From Bradyrhizobium hipponense (GTDB taxonomy: Bacteria; Pseudomonadota; Alphaproteobacteria; Rhizobiales; Xanthobacteraceae), in NCBI RefSeq assembly GCF_008123965.1, contig NZ_VSTH01000055.1:27512-91511 (forward strand): a stretch of DNA of 64,000 bases, read 5' to 3'. How positions within the stretch are numbered: the stretch's first letter is position 1; each line of letters starts with the position of its first letter. Both the position numbers and the translations under genes were made by a program. Positions 37,343 through 46,234 of this stretch are shown here, one piece after another. Under the pieces are notes generated by a model. That model worked only from the letters and a program-made list of their open reading frames with translations, searched no databases and was not told where the DNA came from.

Positions 37343-38566
37343 TCATCGTGCCGCGCCTTCCGTAAAGGCGGTCTCGATCACCTCGCCGAACGGCTGCCAG
37401 GACCGGCCGTCGAACTGGACGAGCCGCATCTGCCTGATCGGGAGATAGCTGTTCGGCGTGGTGTTCATCTTGATGTTGGGCAACGCAACGGAGGGCTGAT
37501 AACCCTTAAGCGAAGCCGCCTGACGCATGATGTTCTCGCGCGATAGATCGTCGCCGCATTGCTTCAGCACCTGCGTCAGCGATTCGGCGGCGGCGTAGCC
37601 ATAGAGCGCGGCGCTGTTGTTCGTACTCTCGACGTGATGATACTTGTCCATGAAGGCGAACCAGTCCTTCATGGCAGGATCGTCTTTCCATGCGGGATCG
37701 CTCGGATCCTTCAAAAAGGCCGCCGAGATCACACCGGCCGAATTCTCCAGGCCTGCGGGCGCCATCGCATTGGCGATCGAGGCGGAGGCGTCGCTCACAA
37801 TGAAGACTGGACGCCATTTGAGTGACGCCGCCAGCCTGATCACCTTGGACGCCGTCGAGGGCACGCCGAGAAAGACGAAAATATCGGCGCCTGAACGCTT
37901 GAGGATCGAGACGTGCCCTTCGAGATGCTCATCGGCAATGTCAAAGGCGATGTCGACGAGGACGAGACGGTTCAGGTCGCCAAGGCCTTCCTGGATGCCC
38001 CTGTAGAGCATGCGGCCGAACTGGTCGTTCTGCCAGAGCACCACGATCTTCTTCCGCGGATAATATGCCTGGATGTAGTTGGCGTAGATGCGCCCCTCCG
38101 ACCGGAACGATGGCTGCCAGCCCATGGTCCAGGGAAACGCCTTGGCCTGGCTCAACTCCTCGTCGCCGGAGGCGACGAAAAGCTGCGGGATTTTCTTTTC
38201 GTTCAGATACCAGCGCGTGGCGAGATTGCCGGGCGTGCCGAACGATCCGAACATCAAATGCACGTCGTCCTGCTCGACCAGATTTCGGGTCAGCTCCAGC
38301 GCCGTCGTCGGGTCGGAATTGTCGTCGCGCGAGATGAAACGGACCTTGCGGCCGTTGATGCCGCCCCGATCGTTGATCATGTCGAAATAGGCGGCCTCCG
38401 CCTGGCCGATCGCGCCGAATTCCGAAAGCGGTCCCGAATACGGCACGACATTGCCGATGCGGATTTCGCTGTCGGTCGCGGATTGTTCTGCGTGTTGCTG
38501 GGACATCGCCCCCAGCGCCGCGAACGCGAAGATCAGAACGAACAGCAGTCTGCCGGTGACGCGCAT
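37343..38566 (-). CDS. Branched-chain amino acid type ABC substrate-binding protein
   Basis: A 407-residue periplasmic binding protein of the LivJ/Peripla_BP_6 type. The N-terminus MRVTGRLLFVLIFAFAALGA is the signal peptide. The body begins IRIGNVVPYSGPLSEFGAIG and includes INDRGGINGRKVRFISRDDN, LVEQDDVHLMFGSFGTPGN and VFLGVPSTASKVIRLAASL. No permease or ATPase gene is close. Ligands of this group include amino acids and aromatic acids. ATG at 38566 has AAGGTG upstream. About 100-bp inverted repeats lie on both sides. Confidence 0.88.
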   Translation of the reverse strand: MRVTGRLLFVLIFAFAALGAMSQQHAEQSATDSEIRIGNVVPYSGPLSEFGAIGQAEAAYFDMINDRGGINGRKVRFISRDDNSDPTTALELTRNLVEQDDVHLMFGSFGTPGNLATRWYLNEKKIPQLFVASGDEELSQAKAFPWTMGWQPSFRSEGRIYANYIQAYYPRKKIVVLWQNDQFGRMLYRGIQEGLGDLNRLVLVDIAFDIADEHLEGHVSILKRSGADIFVFLGVPSTASKVIRLAASLKWRPVFIVSDASASIANAMAPAGLENSAGVISAAFLKDPSDPAWKDDPAMKDWFAFMDKYHHVESTNNSAALYGYAAAESLTQVLKQCGDDLSRENIMRQAASLKGYQPSVALPNIKMNTTPNSYLPIRQMRLVQFDGRSWQPFGEVIETAFTEGAAR

Positions 38567-39135
38567 GCTCGACACCTTGACGTTGGTCCCCGGAGAGGTC
38601 GGCTCGATCTGCCCCAGGGTGAGTTGATCTACGTCAAGCGTTTGTCAAAGCTGTGGCTGGGCGGCCGGATTCAACCCTTGCGTCCTCTTGAGGCGAAACG
38701 GCAGTCGTGCTGACTCGCTCACTCAAGCCTGCGCGAGGCAGATAAAGCTTGAGCTGATTGAGCCCCCGTTGTTGCCACGAGGAAGGTCTGCCCCCTCTCC
38801 CGCTTCCGGGGAGGGCAATCGCATATCACGTGAGAACTTGGGGCGACCAAGCTTCCCCAGCGTCATGGCCGGGCTTGTCCCGGCCATCCACGCCTTGCTC
38901 CGAAGCACAAAGAACGTGGATGCCCGGGACGAGCCCGGGCATGACGACCTCTTGTGAATGTCCATGTGCGATTGCCCTGCGCTTGCGGGGGAGGCTGGGG
39001 TGGGGGGCCTCCGCAATGGAACAGTCCCTGGGTGGAGAGAACCCTCACCCGGCGCTTCGCGCCGACCTCTCCCGCAAGCGGGAGAGGTTGAGGCCTGGGC
39101 TCTATCTGTTTAACCCCACTAACGTCACGTCGCCG
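38567..39135. other. 570-bp intergenic region with repeats
   Basis: No gene was found. It contains the inverted copy of repeat C (38861-38959) and a CTCACCCGGCGCTTCGCGCC-type unit at 39043-39088 with CTCTCCCGCAAGCGGGAGAG. The part near 38567-38760 probably carries the promoter of the substrate-binding protein gene. Confidence 0.5.
38861..38959. repeat. Repeat family C, copy 2 (inverted)
   Basis: Reverse-complement copy of 37117-37219: CGTCATGGCCGGGCTTGTCC, GAACGTGGATGCCCGGGAC, then CATGACGACCTCTTGTGAAT. Differences from copy 1 are mostly in the loop. Confidence 0.8.
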
Positions 39136-40065
39136 CTACGGCAGCCCGCGCGCCTCGAGCTGGTGCACCAGCAGCAGTGTCGGTTCGGCGAGGCTGTCGC
39201 CGGAGCCATCCAAACCAAACGCGGCGGCGATGCCGTCGCGGCTGCGCAGGATCGTGCTGCGCGGGCAGTGGCCGGCGCCGCACAGCGTCTTCTTCAGGGT
39301 CTCGCCCTGCGCCACGAGGTTTGCGGGATCGCCCGCGGCCCAAGCCAGCACGATCGGCGCGTCGACGTTGAGGATGCCGGGAAAGACCGACCGCTTGTCA
39401 TACTGGCTGGCATCCGTGCCAAAATAGGCCTTCTCGCTGTCGCTGGCGTTCTTGCCGACCCGGTAGATTCCGGACACCAGCACGACCGCGGCGACATCGG
39501 CGTGGTCGGCCTGGAGCTCGGGATGCGCCAGCAGGCTCGCGACATGGAAGGCCCCGGCGCCATAGCCGACCGCGACGATCTCGCGGGCGTCGCCGTTGAA
39601 CAGGTCGATATTGCCGTGGACCCAGGACAGCGCCGCCCCAACGTCGGTCGCACCCATCGGCCAGGTCGCCGCAGGGGCCTGCCGATAGTTCACGCGCACC
39701 CCGATCATGTCGTTGCGCGCGGCAAAGCACATCGCGGCGTCCTGGATGTCGCGGGACAGCTCCGGCGCGGTCCGGTCCCCGGTGAAGGTGTCGCCGGCCA
39801 CGAACAGCAGCACCGGCCGCGGCGTCTGCGCCTTGGTCGTGCTGGCGGCAACATCGAGCACATTGGCCTCGCTCTCGCCGTAGCGCAGGCCGCGCGAGAA
39901 GGTGACCTGGTCGCACAGCCGCGCGGTGCCGCCGGCGATCGTATCGGAGTCGGTGAGGCCCACACGGACGATATCGGAGGGCGCCGTCAGCGGCGCCGGC
40001 ATGGGGCCGTGCGCGGACGCCGCTGTCGCAGTCAGAATCAGGAAAAATGCGAGATAATGCTTCAT
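39136..40065 (-). CDS. Exported esterase-fold protein lacking catalytic residues
   Basis: A 309-residue protein with signal peptide MKHYLAFFLILTATAASAHG. The fold is that of carboxylesterase-like alpha/beta hydrolases (PVLLFVAGDTFTGD, GVRVNYRQAPAATWPMGATD, ALSWVHGNIDLFNGD, AGAFHVASLLAHP, PIVLAWAAGDPA). The nucleophile elbow reads GYGAG at 167-171, with Gly in place of Ser. The HGG oxyanion motif is replaced by VAGDTF, and no histidine is found where the C-terminal catalytic one is expected. It is probably not an active hydrolase and may bind a ligand. Confidence 0.75.
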   Translation of the reverse strand: MKHYLAFFLILTATAASAHGPMPAPLTAPSDIVRVGLTDSDTIAGGTARLCDQVTFSRGLRYGESEANVLDVAASTTKAQTPRPVLLFVAGDTFTGDRTAPELSRDIQDAAMCFAARNDMIGVRVNYRQAPAATWPMGATDVGAALSWVHGNIDLFNGDAREIVAVGYGAGAFHVASLLAHPELQADHADVAAVVLVSGIYRVGKNASDSEKAYFGTDASQYDKRSVFPGILNVDAPIVLAWAAGDPANLVAQGETLKKTLCGAGHCPRSTILRSRDGIAAAFGLDGSGDSLAEPTLLLVHQLEARGLP

Positions 40066-40190
40066 GTTGATGCCGGCCTTGCGTGCCCGATATGGGCTCG
40101 CTCGTTTGGCCTGTCTTTTCAATTCGCCTTATTAGTTGGTTCGTCTTGCGGCTATTTCGCGGCACCGTTGGCTCGCCCGCCAAGACCGGC

Positions 40191-40685
40191 TCAATTCCCC
40201 GGCTGGAACGTGCAATCCGCCCCGTTGCCGTCCTTCCGGCGGATGGCGTTGGGGTCGATCGTGCAGCTCAGCATCGTCAGGCTCTCAAAATTCGATCCCG
40301 CCGCGCCGTCGGGCGGAATGCCGGCGAGCGCCTCGGTCGCGAAGATCTCGTTGGCCGTGGAGCCGTTCACGGTTTTGACCTTCTTGCCGAAGGTGATCTC
40401 GCAGTTGCGCAAGGTGATGTCGACATTGCCGGTGCGGCAGACGATCCTGTCCGCGGTGAGCACGATCGTCTTCTTGTGGGGAACGTCGCTGTTGGCGGCG
40501 AACAGCATCGCCACCGCCCTCTTCTCGGCGCCCGACAGGTCAGGCGACAGCGGCGCGATCACGCCCGCGAGCGCCAGCGCCGTGGCGCCCGAGATTTTTC
40601 CGGGTGTGGCGCCGGAGGCAGCCGCCAGATGATGTGCGTTGGTGAGGACGAGCGCGCAGGTGAGGATCAATCGGCCGGCTCTCAT
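40191..40685 (-). CDS. Exported protein of unknown function
   Basis: A 164-residue protein with signal peptide MRAGRLILTCALVLTNAHHL, cleaved near AAASG, and GGGAGG before the start. The mature part has four cysteines (RIVCRTGN, LRNCEITF, MLSCTID, ADCTFQPG), consistent with two disulfides. It also contains an Ala/Leu-rich helix (SGATALALAGVIAPLSPDL) and the strand-like KKTIVLTADRIVC. No family is recognised. It lies 125 bp upstream of the esterase-fold gene on the same strand; both are exported and may form a unit. Confidence 0.65.
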   Translation of the reverse strand: MRAGRLILTCALVLTNAHHLAAASGATPGKISGATALALAGVIAPLSPDLSGAEKRAVAMLFAANSDVPHKKTIVLTADRIVCRTGNVDITLRNCEITFGKKVKTVNGSTANEIFATEALAGIPPDGAAGSNFESLTMLSCTIDPNAIRRKDGNGADCTFQPGN

Positions 40686-41023
40686 GCTTGCCTCCCTGGA
40701 CCTGCAGTTTTGGCTTCCCTCCTGCGGCGGGATGCGTGGAACCAGTCTAGCATGCAACGCGAAATGGAAGGCAAGTTCGCCGGGCCCTGCGCTTTTGCGC
40801 GGCGCGGCTGTTTTGGCCCGAGGTGTCAAACGGTTACGCAGCACGGCCGAGCTTTCCGCCGGCCAGGCCGTTCTACTGTGCATGGGGTTGTTTTCGCGCT
40901 TTTTGTTTGGGCCGACCTCTCACGCCGGCTTCATCGTCCGGAAGGCCTCGCATTTCCGTGATGGAACCTAACGGCGGCTGGTGCGACTTACATATGACGC
41001 GGGGAGAGACGTGCGAGGCTGTC
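40686..41023. other. 340-bp intergenic region
   Basis: No convincing gene, repeat or hairpin was found. It separates the exported protein gene from a small plus-strand frame and presumably holds promoters for both. Confidence 0.35.
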
Positions 41024-41170
41024 ATGGCAGAGCATTGGAAGCATACCGCCGATCCAGCCGAGATCATGCGGGCAAATGGTCACCCTGAACTGGAGTATGC
41101 CGCGGGCTGGACCATCGCTGGCCTGGTCACCATCGGCACCATCCTCGCCGCCTGGGTGTTTGCGATCTAG
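41024..41170 (+). CDS. Small membrane protein (48 aa)
   Basis: A 48-codon frame with GCGAGGCTGTC before its ATG. The first half is polar (MAEHWKHTADPAEIMRANGH) and the second half is a single membrane helix (GWTIAGLVTIGTILAAWVF). The gene-like layout and ribosome site support it. An ATG 30 bp upstream in the same frame is possible. Its last bases overlap the end of the kinase remnant on the other strand. No family is recognised. Confidence 0.5.
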   Translation: MAEHWKHTADPAEIMRANGHPELEYAAGWTIAGLVTIGTILAAWVFAI

Positions 41171-41289
41171 GCTAGTGGGAATCGGAGCTCGAACGCCGCG
41201 CCCTCGTCGGTCGGCGTGAGCCTGATCGAGCCGCCATGTCGCTGGCCCCGGTCGATTCGGATCGTGCGCCTTGCACTCGAAGCGAATCG
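41167..41289 (-). pseudogene. Remnant of a sensor histidine kinase (C-terminal end)
   Basis: On the minus strand a 40-codon open stretch ends RHGGSIRLTPTDEGAAFELR plus FPLA and a stop. This is the usual end of a histidine-kinase ATPase domain (HGGxIxLxxxxxGxxFxxxLP). In-frame TGA lies just upstream, and the G-boxes that should precede it are absent, so only the tail remains. It directly follows the stop of the peptide-binding protein gene on the same strand. Confidence 0.6.
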
Positions 41290-41299
41290 TCAATCAGCA

Positions 41300-42919
41300 C
41301 TAGCCCTTCGCAAACTGGCGATAGTCCGGCTCACGGTGAAACCAGAATTCGTAACCGGACACGCCCTTCTGCATGGCAACGTCGTGGATCGGCTGGTTGA
41401 GCGGAATGACCGGAACGTCCCGCATGCACAAGGCGATGAAATCCTTCACAGCCTTTTCGTACTCCGTTGCATCCGTAGTGAAGCGCGCCTTGTCGATCAG
41501 CGCGTCCATGGCTTTGTTCTGGTAGGAGGAGATGTTGAAGATCGAGTTGTTGCCATGAAAATTCCAGTAGAAATAGTACTCGGGATAGTCGAGCCAGCCG
41601 CTGAAGCGGTTGAGCGCGAGCGGCAGCTCCTTCTTGTTGAGCGTCGTACGCCAGTTCGCGCCGGGAATTTTCTCGATCGACGCCTTGATGCCGATCTTGG
41701 CGAGACTTTCCTGGATCAGGATCGCGGTCGGCTCGCCGACGGTCGCTGTACCCGTGTCGAGCGACAAGGTCGTCTCCAGGCCGGACTCGAATCCTGCCTC
41801 CTTCATCAACGCCTTGGCCTTGTCGAGATCTGTGACGTAGGGAAACGGCTGCGGCCACACCGGCTTTGAGACATCCGTAGATCCGCCGTACATCGGAACG
41901 GCGCGCGCGAAGAACGCGCTGGCCTGGATCTGCTCGTAAGGCATCGCCCAGGCGATGGCCTGGCGCAGCTTGATATTGTCGAACGGCGGCTTTGCAGTGT
42001 TGAGGGCGACGTACCAGAGCGCATTGGGAATCGGCACGCCCGATACCTTGACCTTTCCCTCCTTGATGATCTGCTCGAAATCCCGCGGCGCAAACCCGCT
42101 GGAGAGATCGGCGTCACCGCGCTCGAGCATCGCGCGGCGGGTGCCCGCAGACGGGACATCGCGCGCGATCACCCGCTTGATCTTCGGTAGTGGTCCGCTT
42201 TTCCAGTCGTCGAACCGCGTCAGCACGGTCTCGCTGCCCGGCTTCCAGCTTTCGATCCTGTAAGCTCCGCCGCCGGCTTCGTTGTTCTTGAGCCACGCCA
42301 GCGCCCAAGGGTCTTCCGGCGTCGCGTTCTTCCTGGCGAGTTCGGAGTTGATGACGAAGGGCACGACGACCGCCACGTTGAACAGCAGCATCTTGTCCTT
42401 GCGCACATAGTCGATGCGAAAGGTGTGGTCGTCGACGACCACGAACTGCTCGGGCTTCTCGAGTGATCCCGCCGACATCTGGAAGGTCGGAAAGCCGCCG
42501 ACCTTCACGGCGCGGTCGAACGACCATTTGACGTCCTTCGCCGTCACCGGGCTTCCGTCGTGGAATTTCGCGTCCTTGCGCAGCTTGAAAGTGCAGGACA
42601 TGCCGTCAGCGGCGACTTCCCAGCTCTCAGCCAGTTCAGGCGCGAGTATCGCGCGATCGTATGAGGGCGTGCCGTCGGACAGCGTTTTGGAAGCGTAGGT
42701 CAGCAGGCGATCGTAGCAGTTCCAGGACAGGCCGTTCACGGTCTGGTTGGAGCCGACGCCCTGCATGTCGAGCGAGTTTGGTCCGAGCTCCTGCACCACC
42801 AGCAGCGTCTCGCTGCGCCCCTGCGCCCGGGCGGGGGGACCGACCGCCGTCATTCCGGCGATACCCAGACCGCCGAACACGACGCTGCGGCGACTGATAT
42901 CGAAAGGTGGTGTGCTCAT
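41300..42919 (-). CDS. Peptide/nickel-type ABC substrate-binding protein (SBP_bac_5)
   Basis: A 539-residue periplasmic binding protein. The N-terminus has ISRRSVVFGGLGIAGMTAVG, a twin-arginine signal. The cluster C signature follows: AILAPELAESWEVAADGMSC, TFKLRKDAKFHDGSPVTAKD, VKWSFDRAVKVGG and YRIESWKPGSE. AGGAGG precedes the ATG. It lies 115 bp downstream of the dihydropyrimidinase gene on the same strand. This suggests uptake of a pyrimidine, hydantoin or peptide-like substrate, but permease genes are missing, so the ligand is an inference. Confidence 0.88.
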   Translation of the reverse strand: MSTPPFDISRRSVVFGGLGIAGMTAVGPPARAQGRSETLLVVQELGPNSLDMQGVGSNQTVNGLSWNCYDRLLTYASKTLSDGTPSYDRAILAPELAESWEVAADGMSCTFKLRKDAKFHDGSPVTAKDVKWSFDRAVKVGGFPTFQMSAGSLEKPEQFVVVDDHTFRIDYVRKDKMLLFNVAVVVPFVINSELARKNATPEDPWALAWLKNNEAGGGAYRIESWKPGSETVLTRFDDWKSGPLPKIKRVIARDVPSAGTRRAMLERGDADLSSGFAPRDFEQIIKEGKVKVSGVPIPNALWYVALNTAKPPFDNIKLRQAIAWAMPYEQIQASAFFARAVPMYGGSTDVSKPVWPQPFPYVTDLDKAKALMKEAGFESGLETTLSLDTGTATVGEPTAILIQESLAKIGIKASIEKIPGANWRTTLNKKELPLALNRFSGWLDYPEYYFYWNFHGNNSIFNISSYQNKAMDALIDKARFTTDATEYEKAVKDFIALCMRDVPVIPLNQPIHDVAMQKGVSGYEFWFHREPDYRQFAKG

Positions 42920-43034
42920 AGGTGCCTCCTGCCGAAAGTTATTCGACATCGAGAGGCAAGGCGTGTGCCAGCGGCACAGGCTTTGGAGTCGAACCCTTGG
43001 CAGAACACGAGGCGGATTGCAGGCCGTCTGCGGG

Positions 43035-44489
43035 TCAGGGCGTGACCGCGCCGCGGACCACGGCACGCGGTGCCGTCAGCTCTTTCCACGTGGAGTTGGC
43101 GACATGCACCGGCGAGAACGCGGGGCGCTCGATGTAGCGGCCGTCGCCGGCCTCGGCGCGCAACTCGCCGTTCTTCCACACGATGCGGCCGCGCGAGATT
43201 GTCGCGGCCGGCCCGCCCGTGCAGGAAAAGCCCTCGAACACGTTGTAATCGATCCGGCTCGCCTGCCGCTTCGCGCTGATGGTCTTTGTCGCCTTGGGAT
43301 CCCACACCACGACATCGGCATCCGAGCCCACCGCGATTGCACCCTTGCGCGGATAGATGTTGAGTATGCGGGCGATGTTCGCCGAGGTCACCGCGACGAA
43401 CTCTTCCTTTGTCAACCGCCCGGTGGCGACGCCTGCGGTCCACAGCAGCGCCAAGCGATCTTCCAGGCCGCCGGTGCCGTTCGGGATCTTTCTGAAGTCG
43501 CCGAGCCCGAACCGCTTCTGCTCGGTGGTGAACGCGCAATGGTCGGTTGCGACCACCTGGAGCGAGCCGGATTGCAGGCCGGCCCACAGGCTGTCCTGAT
43601 GCGATTTGTCGCGGAACGGCGGCGACATCACCCGCTGCGCGGAGTGATCCCAATCCCTGTTCTCGTATTCGCGGGCATCGAGCAGCAGATGCTGGATCAG
43701 CGGCTCGCCATAGACACGCTTGCCGGCGGCGCGCGCCCGCGCGATCGCCTCATGGGCTTCGCGGCAGCTGGTGTGCACGATGTAGACCGGCGTACCCGTC
43801 ATGTCCGCGATCATGATGGCGCGGTTGGTGGCTTCACCCTCGACCTCCGGTGGACGCGAATAGGCGTGTCCCTCGGGGCCGGTGACGCCGCGCGCGATCA
43901 GCGCCTCCTGCATCAAGGCGACAACGTCGCCGTTTTCCGCATGCACCACCGGCATCGCACCAAGATGAGCGCAGCGCGCGAACGAGTTATAGAGCTCGTC
44001 ATCGTTCACCATCAACGCGCCCTTGTAGGCCATGAAGTGCTTGAAGGTGTTGATGCCGTAGGTTTTGACCACGATCTCCATCTCGTCATAGATCTGCTTC
44101 GACCACGACGTCACCGCCATGTGGAAGCCGTAGTCGGAGGCCGCCTTCTCGGATTTGTGCCGCCATTCCTGATAGGCCGCGAGCATCGACTGGCCCGGAT
44201 CGGGCAAGCAGAAATCCACCACCATGGTGGTGCCGCCGCTCAGCGCCGCCTTTGTCCCCGACTCGAAATTGTCGGCGGTGACCGTCCCCATGAACGGCAT
44301 TTCGAGATGCGTATGCGGATCGATCCCGCCGGGGATGATGTAGGTGCCGCCGGCATCGATGATCTCCGTGCCCGTGGGCGCCTCGATCGATGCGCCGACC
44401 GCGACGATGCTATCGCCGTCGATCAGCACGTCGGCGCGGCGCGAATGATCATGATTGACGACAGTGCCGCCGCGGATGAGGAGAGGCAT
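43035..44489 (-). CDS. hydA: Dihydropyrimidinase / D-hydantoinase
   Basis: A 484-residue cyclic amidohydrolase that opens dihydrouracil or 5-substituted hydantoins. Metal ligands are in GGIDPHTHLEMPF, the carboxylated lysine in TFKHFMAYKGAL, and histidines in VVHAENGD and VYIVHTSCREA. The aspartate is in VVATDHCAF. NGTGGLEDRLALLW is the family substrate loop. The length is normal. No other gene of the reductive pyrimidine pathway is nearby, so hydantoinase activity is equally possible. GAGG-rich bases precede the start. Confidence 0.93.
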   Translation of the reverse strand: MPLLIRGGTVVNHDHSRRADVLIDGDSIVAVGASIEAPTGTEIIDAGGTYIIPGGIDPHTHLEMPFMGTVTADNFESGTKAALSGGTTMVVDFCLPDPGQSMLAAYQEWRHKSEKAASDYGFHMAVTSWSKQIYDEMEIVVKTYGINTFKHFMAYKGALMVNDDELYNSFARCAHLGAMPVVHAENGDVVALMQEALIARGVTGPEGHAYSRPPEVEGEATNRAIMIADMTGTPVYIVHTSCREAHEAIARARAAGKRVYGEPLIQHLLLDAREYENRDWDHSAQRVMSPPFRDKSHQDSLWAGLQSGSLQVVATDHCAFTTEQKRFGLGDFRKIPNGTGGLEDRLALLWTAGVATGRLTKEEFVAVTSANIARILNIYPRKGAIAVGSDADVVVWDPKATKTISAKRQASRIDYNVFEGFSCTGGPAATISRGRIVWKNGELRAEAGDGRYIERPAFSPVHVANSTWKELTAPRAVVRGAVTP

Positions 44490-44615
44490 GAGGGGACTCC
44501 GGGGAGTAGGATGTTAGAAGCTAGGCGCCGGACGCACGTTACAACAGGCGAAAATTTAGTCAGCGTCTGAGGTGTTCGTGAGCGTGCGGAGCTGGCGGCG
44601 CAACCCGTGTTGCAG

Positions 44616-44930
44616 ATGCGAAGGCGCATCCAAGGCCAGATCAATATCTCGCCGCGCGCCGACAAGCCACGCGGCCGCCGCCGCTACCGGCCGATCTACG
44701 AACGCGCCGAGGCACTCGTCCTGCCGCTCGGCATTCATTTGAGCGGCTATGACATGCGCATCGGCCAGTCCTGGTTCGATCCGAAACGGGTCAAGATCCG
44801 CTCTTACCTAGTCGCGGTCGAGCGAGGCGAGGAACTAGGGCAAGGCCTATATGTCGCCGCGACTCTTCCGGTGCATGTCGAGGGACAGCTACGCGATTGT
44901 CGAGGTCTGAACACGCGTTTCGGATTGTGA
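44616..44930 (+). CDS. Small basic protein of unknown function
   Basis: A 104-codon frame (GTG alternative at 44607). The first two-thirds has strong GC at third positions, typical of real genes here, and reads YERAEALVLPLGIHLSGYDM, RIGQSWFDPKRVKIRSYLVA. The last 20 codons lose this bias. The N-terminus is very rich in Arg. No ribosome site is evident and no family is recognised. Confidence 0.42.
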   Translation: MRRRIQGQINISPRADKPRGRRRYRPIYERAEALVLPLGIHLSGYDMRIGQSWFDPKRVKIRSYLVAVERGEELGQGLYVAATLPVHVEGQLRDCRGLNTRFGL

Positions 44931-44981
44931 TTTCGACGCAGGTGCGATAAGGCTCGCCCCCATTCATGGCGGAGATCAGCT

Positions 44982-45188
44982 TTGTCCAAACAATCCCTGC
45001 GAGAGGAGGCCGAGCGCCTGATCCGCGAATCGATGGAAAAGAAGACCGTCGTCGTCAAGCAGGGCGATACCCGCATCGAGGCGGTCTGCGGCAAGTGCGG
45101 CGCGCCGAACCGGGTGCAGGCGCCGAAGGGCCAGACTCGCGTCAAGTTCGCCTGCAAGCAATGCGCGCACCAGCAGGAAACGCTGTAA
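44982..45188 (+). CDS. Small zinc-ribbon-like protein
   Basis: A 68-residue protein from a TTG start preceded by GGCGGAGATCAGC. The N-terminal half is a charged helix (SLREEAERLIRESMEKKTVV). The C-terminal half has two CxxC knuckles, AVCGKCGAPNRV and KFACKQCAHQQ, 20 residues apart, which would bind one zinc ion. Such proteins may bind nucleic acids or act as small adaptors. It stands between a hypothetical gene and a convergent SDR gene. Confidence 0.7.
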   Translation: MSKQSLREEAERLIRESMEKKTVVVKQGDTRIEAVCGKCGAPNRVQAPKGQTRVKFACKQCAHQQETL

Positions 45189-45198
45189 GGCACGGCGT

Positions 45199-46044
45199 CT
45201 AGCTCCCTTTCACGAACTTCGCGAACGCCTCCGCATAATCCGGGTGCCAGCGCGACAGCGGCGGACGGTTCTCGATGATGTCGCCCGCGGCCCACAGCAT
45301 GCGCTTTTCGTCGAGCGCGCGCGGCACGTCGTTGTCCGGGCACAGGATGTAGAAGTCGCCGGCTTCCAGCCGCGCGATCATAAAGTCGACGGTCTGCTCC
45401 GGCGTCCAGGCGCCGGCCGGCTTTTCGGTGCGCCCCTTCGCAGTCAAACCGGTGAACACGAAGCCGGGGATGAGCAGGTGCGCGCTGATGCGGCAGTCCT
45501 TCGTGTGGCGCAGCTCATGCTGGAGCGCCTCAGTGAACGCCTTCACACCGGCCTTGGAGACGTTGTAGGCGGGGTCGCCCGGCGGCGTGGTGATGCCCTG
45601 TTTCGAGCCCGTGTTGATGACGAGGCCGGCTCTGCCGCGCGCGATCATGCTCGTTGCGAAGATGCGCGAGCCGTTGATGACGCCCCACATGTTGACGCCG
45701 ATGATGCGCTGCCAGTTGTCGCGCTCTCCGAACAGCGTGCTGCCGGGCTGGATGCCGGCATTGTTCATGAGAACGTCCGTGCCGCCAAAACGCTCGCGCA
45801 CGGCGCGCTCCAGCTCCGCGACGCTCTCGGCCTTGCTGACATCGACTGCGAACGTCATCACATTTGTGGCAGGTGCGACGGATGACAGTTTTGTTGCGGC
45901 TTCTGCCAGTCTGCCCTGGTCGACGTCGGCGATACACACCTTCATGCCGGCACGCGCGAAGGCCATGGCGGCGGCAAGGCCAATGCCGGAGGCGCCACCG
46001 GTGATCACGGCGACATTGTCTTTGATGATGGCGGGGTGTGGCAT
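45199..46044 (-). CDS. Short-chain dehydrogenase/reductase
   Basis: A 281-residue NAD(P)-dependent SDR. The cofactor motif TGGASGIG is near residue 14, DV in CIADVDQGRL suggests NAD preference, NNAGIQPG near 92, and the catalytic Ser-Tyr-Lys is in NTGSKQGITTPPGDPAYNVSK. The C-terminal part has a longer substrate loop (VFTGLTAKGRTEKPAGAW) and the tail RWHPDYAEAFAKFVKG. GGAG lies before the ATG. It is divergent from the aldehyde dehydrogenase gene 190 bp away and may oxidise the alcohol that precedes that aldehyde. Confidence 0.92.
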   Translation of the reverse strand: MPHPAIIKDNVAVITGGASGIGLAAAMAFARAGMKVCIADVDQGRLAEAATKLSSVAPATNVMTFAVDVSKAESVAELERAVRERFGGTDVLMNNAGIQPGSTLFGERDNWQRIIGVNMWGVINGSRIFATSMIARGRAGLVINTGSKQGITTPPGDPAYNVSKAGVKAFTEALQHELRHTKDCRISAHLLIPGFVFTGLTAKGRTEKPAGAWTPEQTVDFMIARLEAGDFYILCPDNDVPRALDEKRMLWAAGDIIENRPPLSRWHPDYAEAFAKFVKGS

Positions 46045-46234
46045 GGATCTTCTCCGGCGAAGAGTGTTGCTCTCGCTCGAGCTATAACATGGCTGGCGCG
46101 CGACCCCGCACAAGTCAGCATGGGAGGTCTTCGTTTCGCGCCGACTTTACGCCTATCCGGCACCGCTGTATCTTACGTGATCTAACGATCCCGCCAAGAT
46201 CGAACCAAACAAATCCTCACCAGGGAGTGCAGCC

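Noticed and set aside
44804..45343. 179-codon minus-strand frame
   Set aside because: Antisense to the zinc-ribbon gene and neighbours, with no motif or ribosome site.
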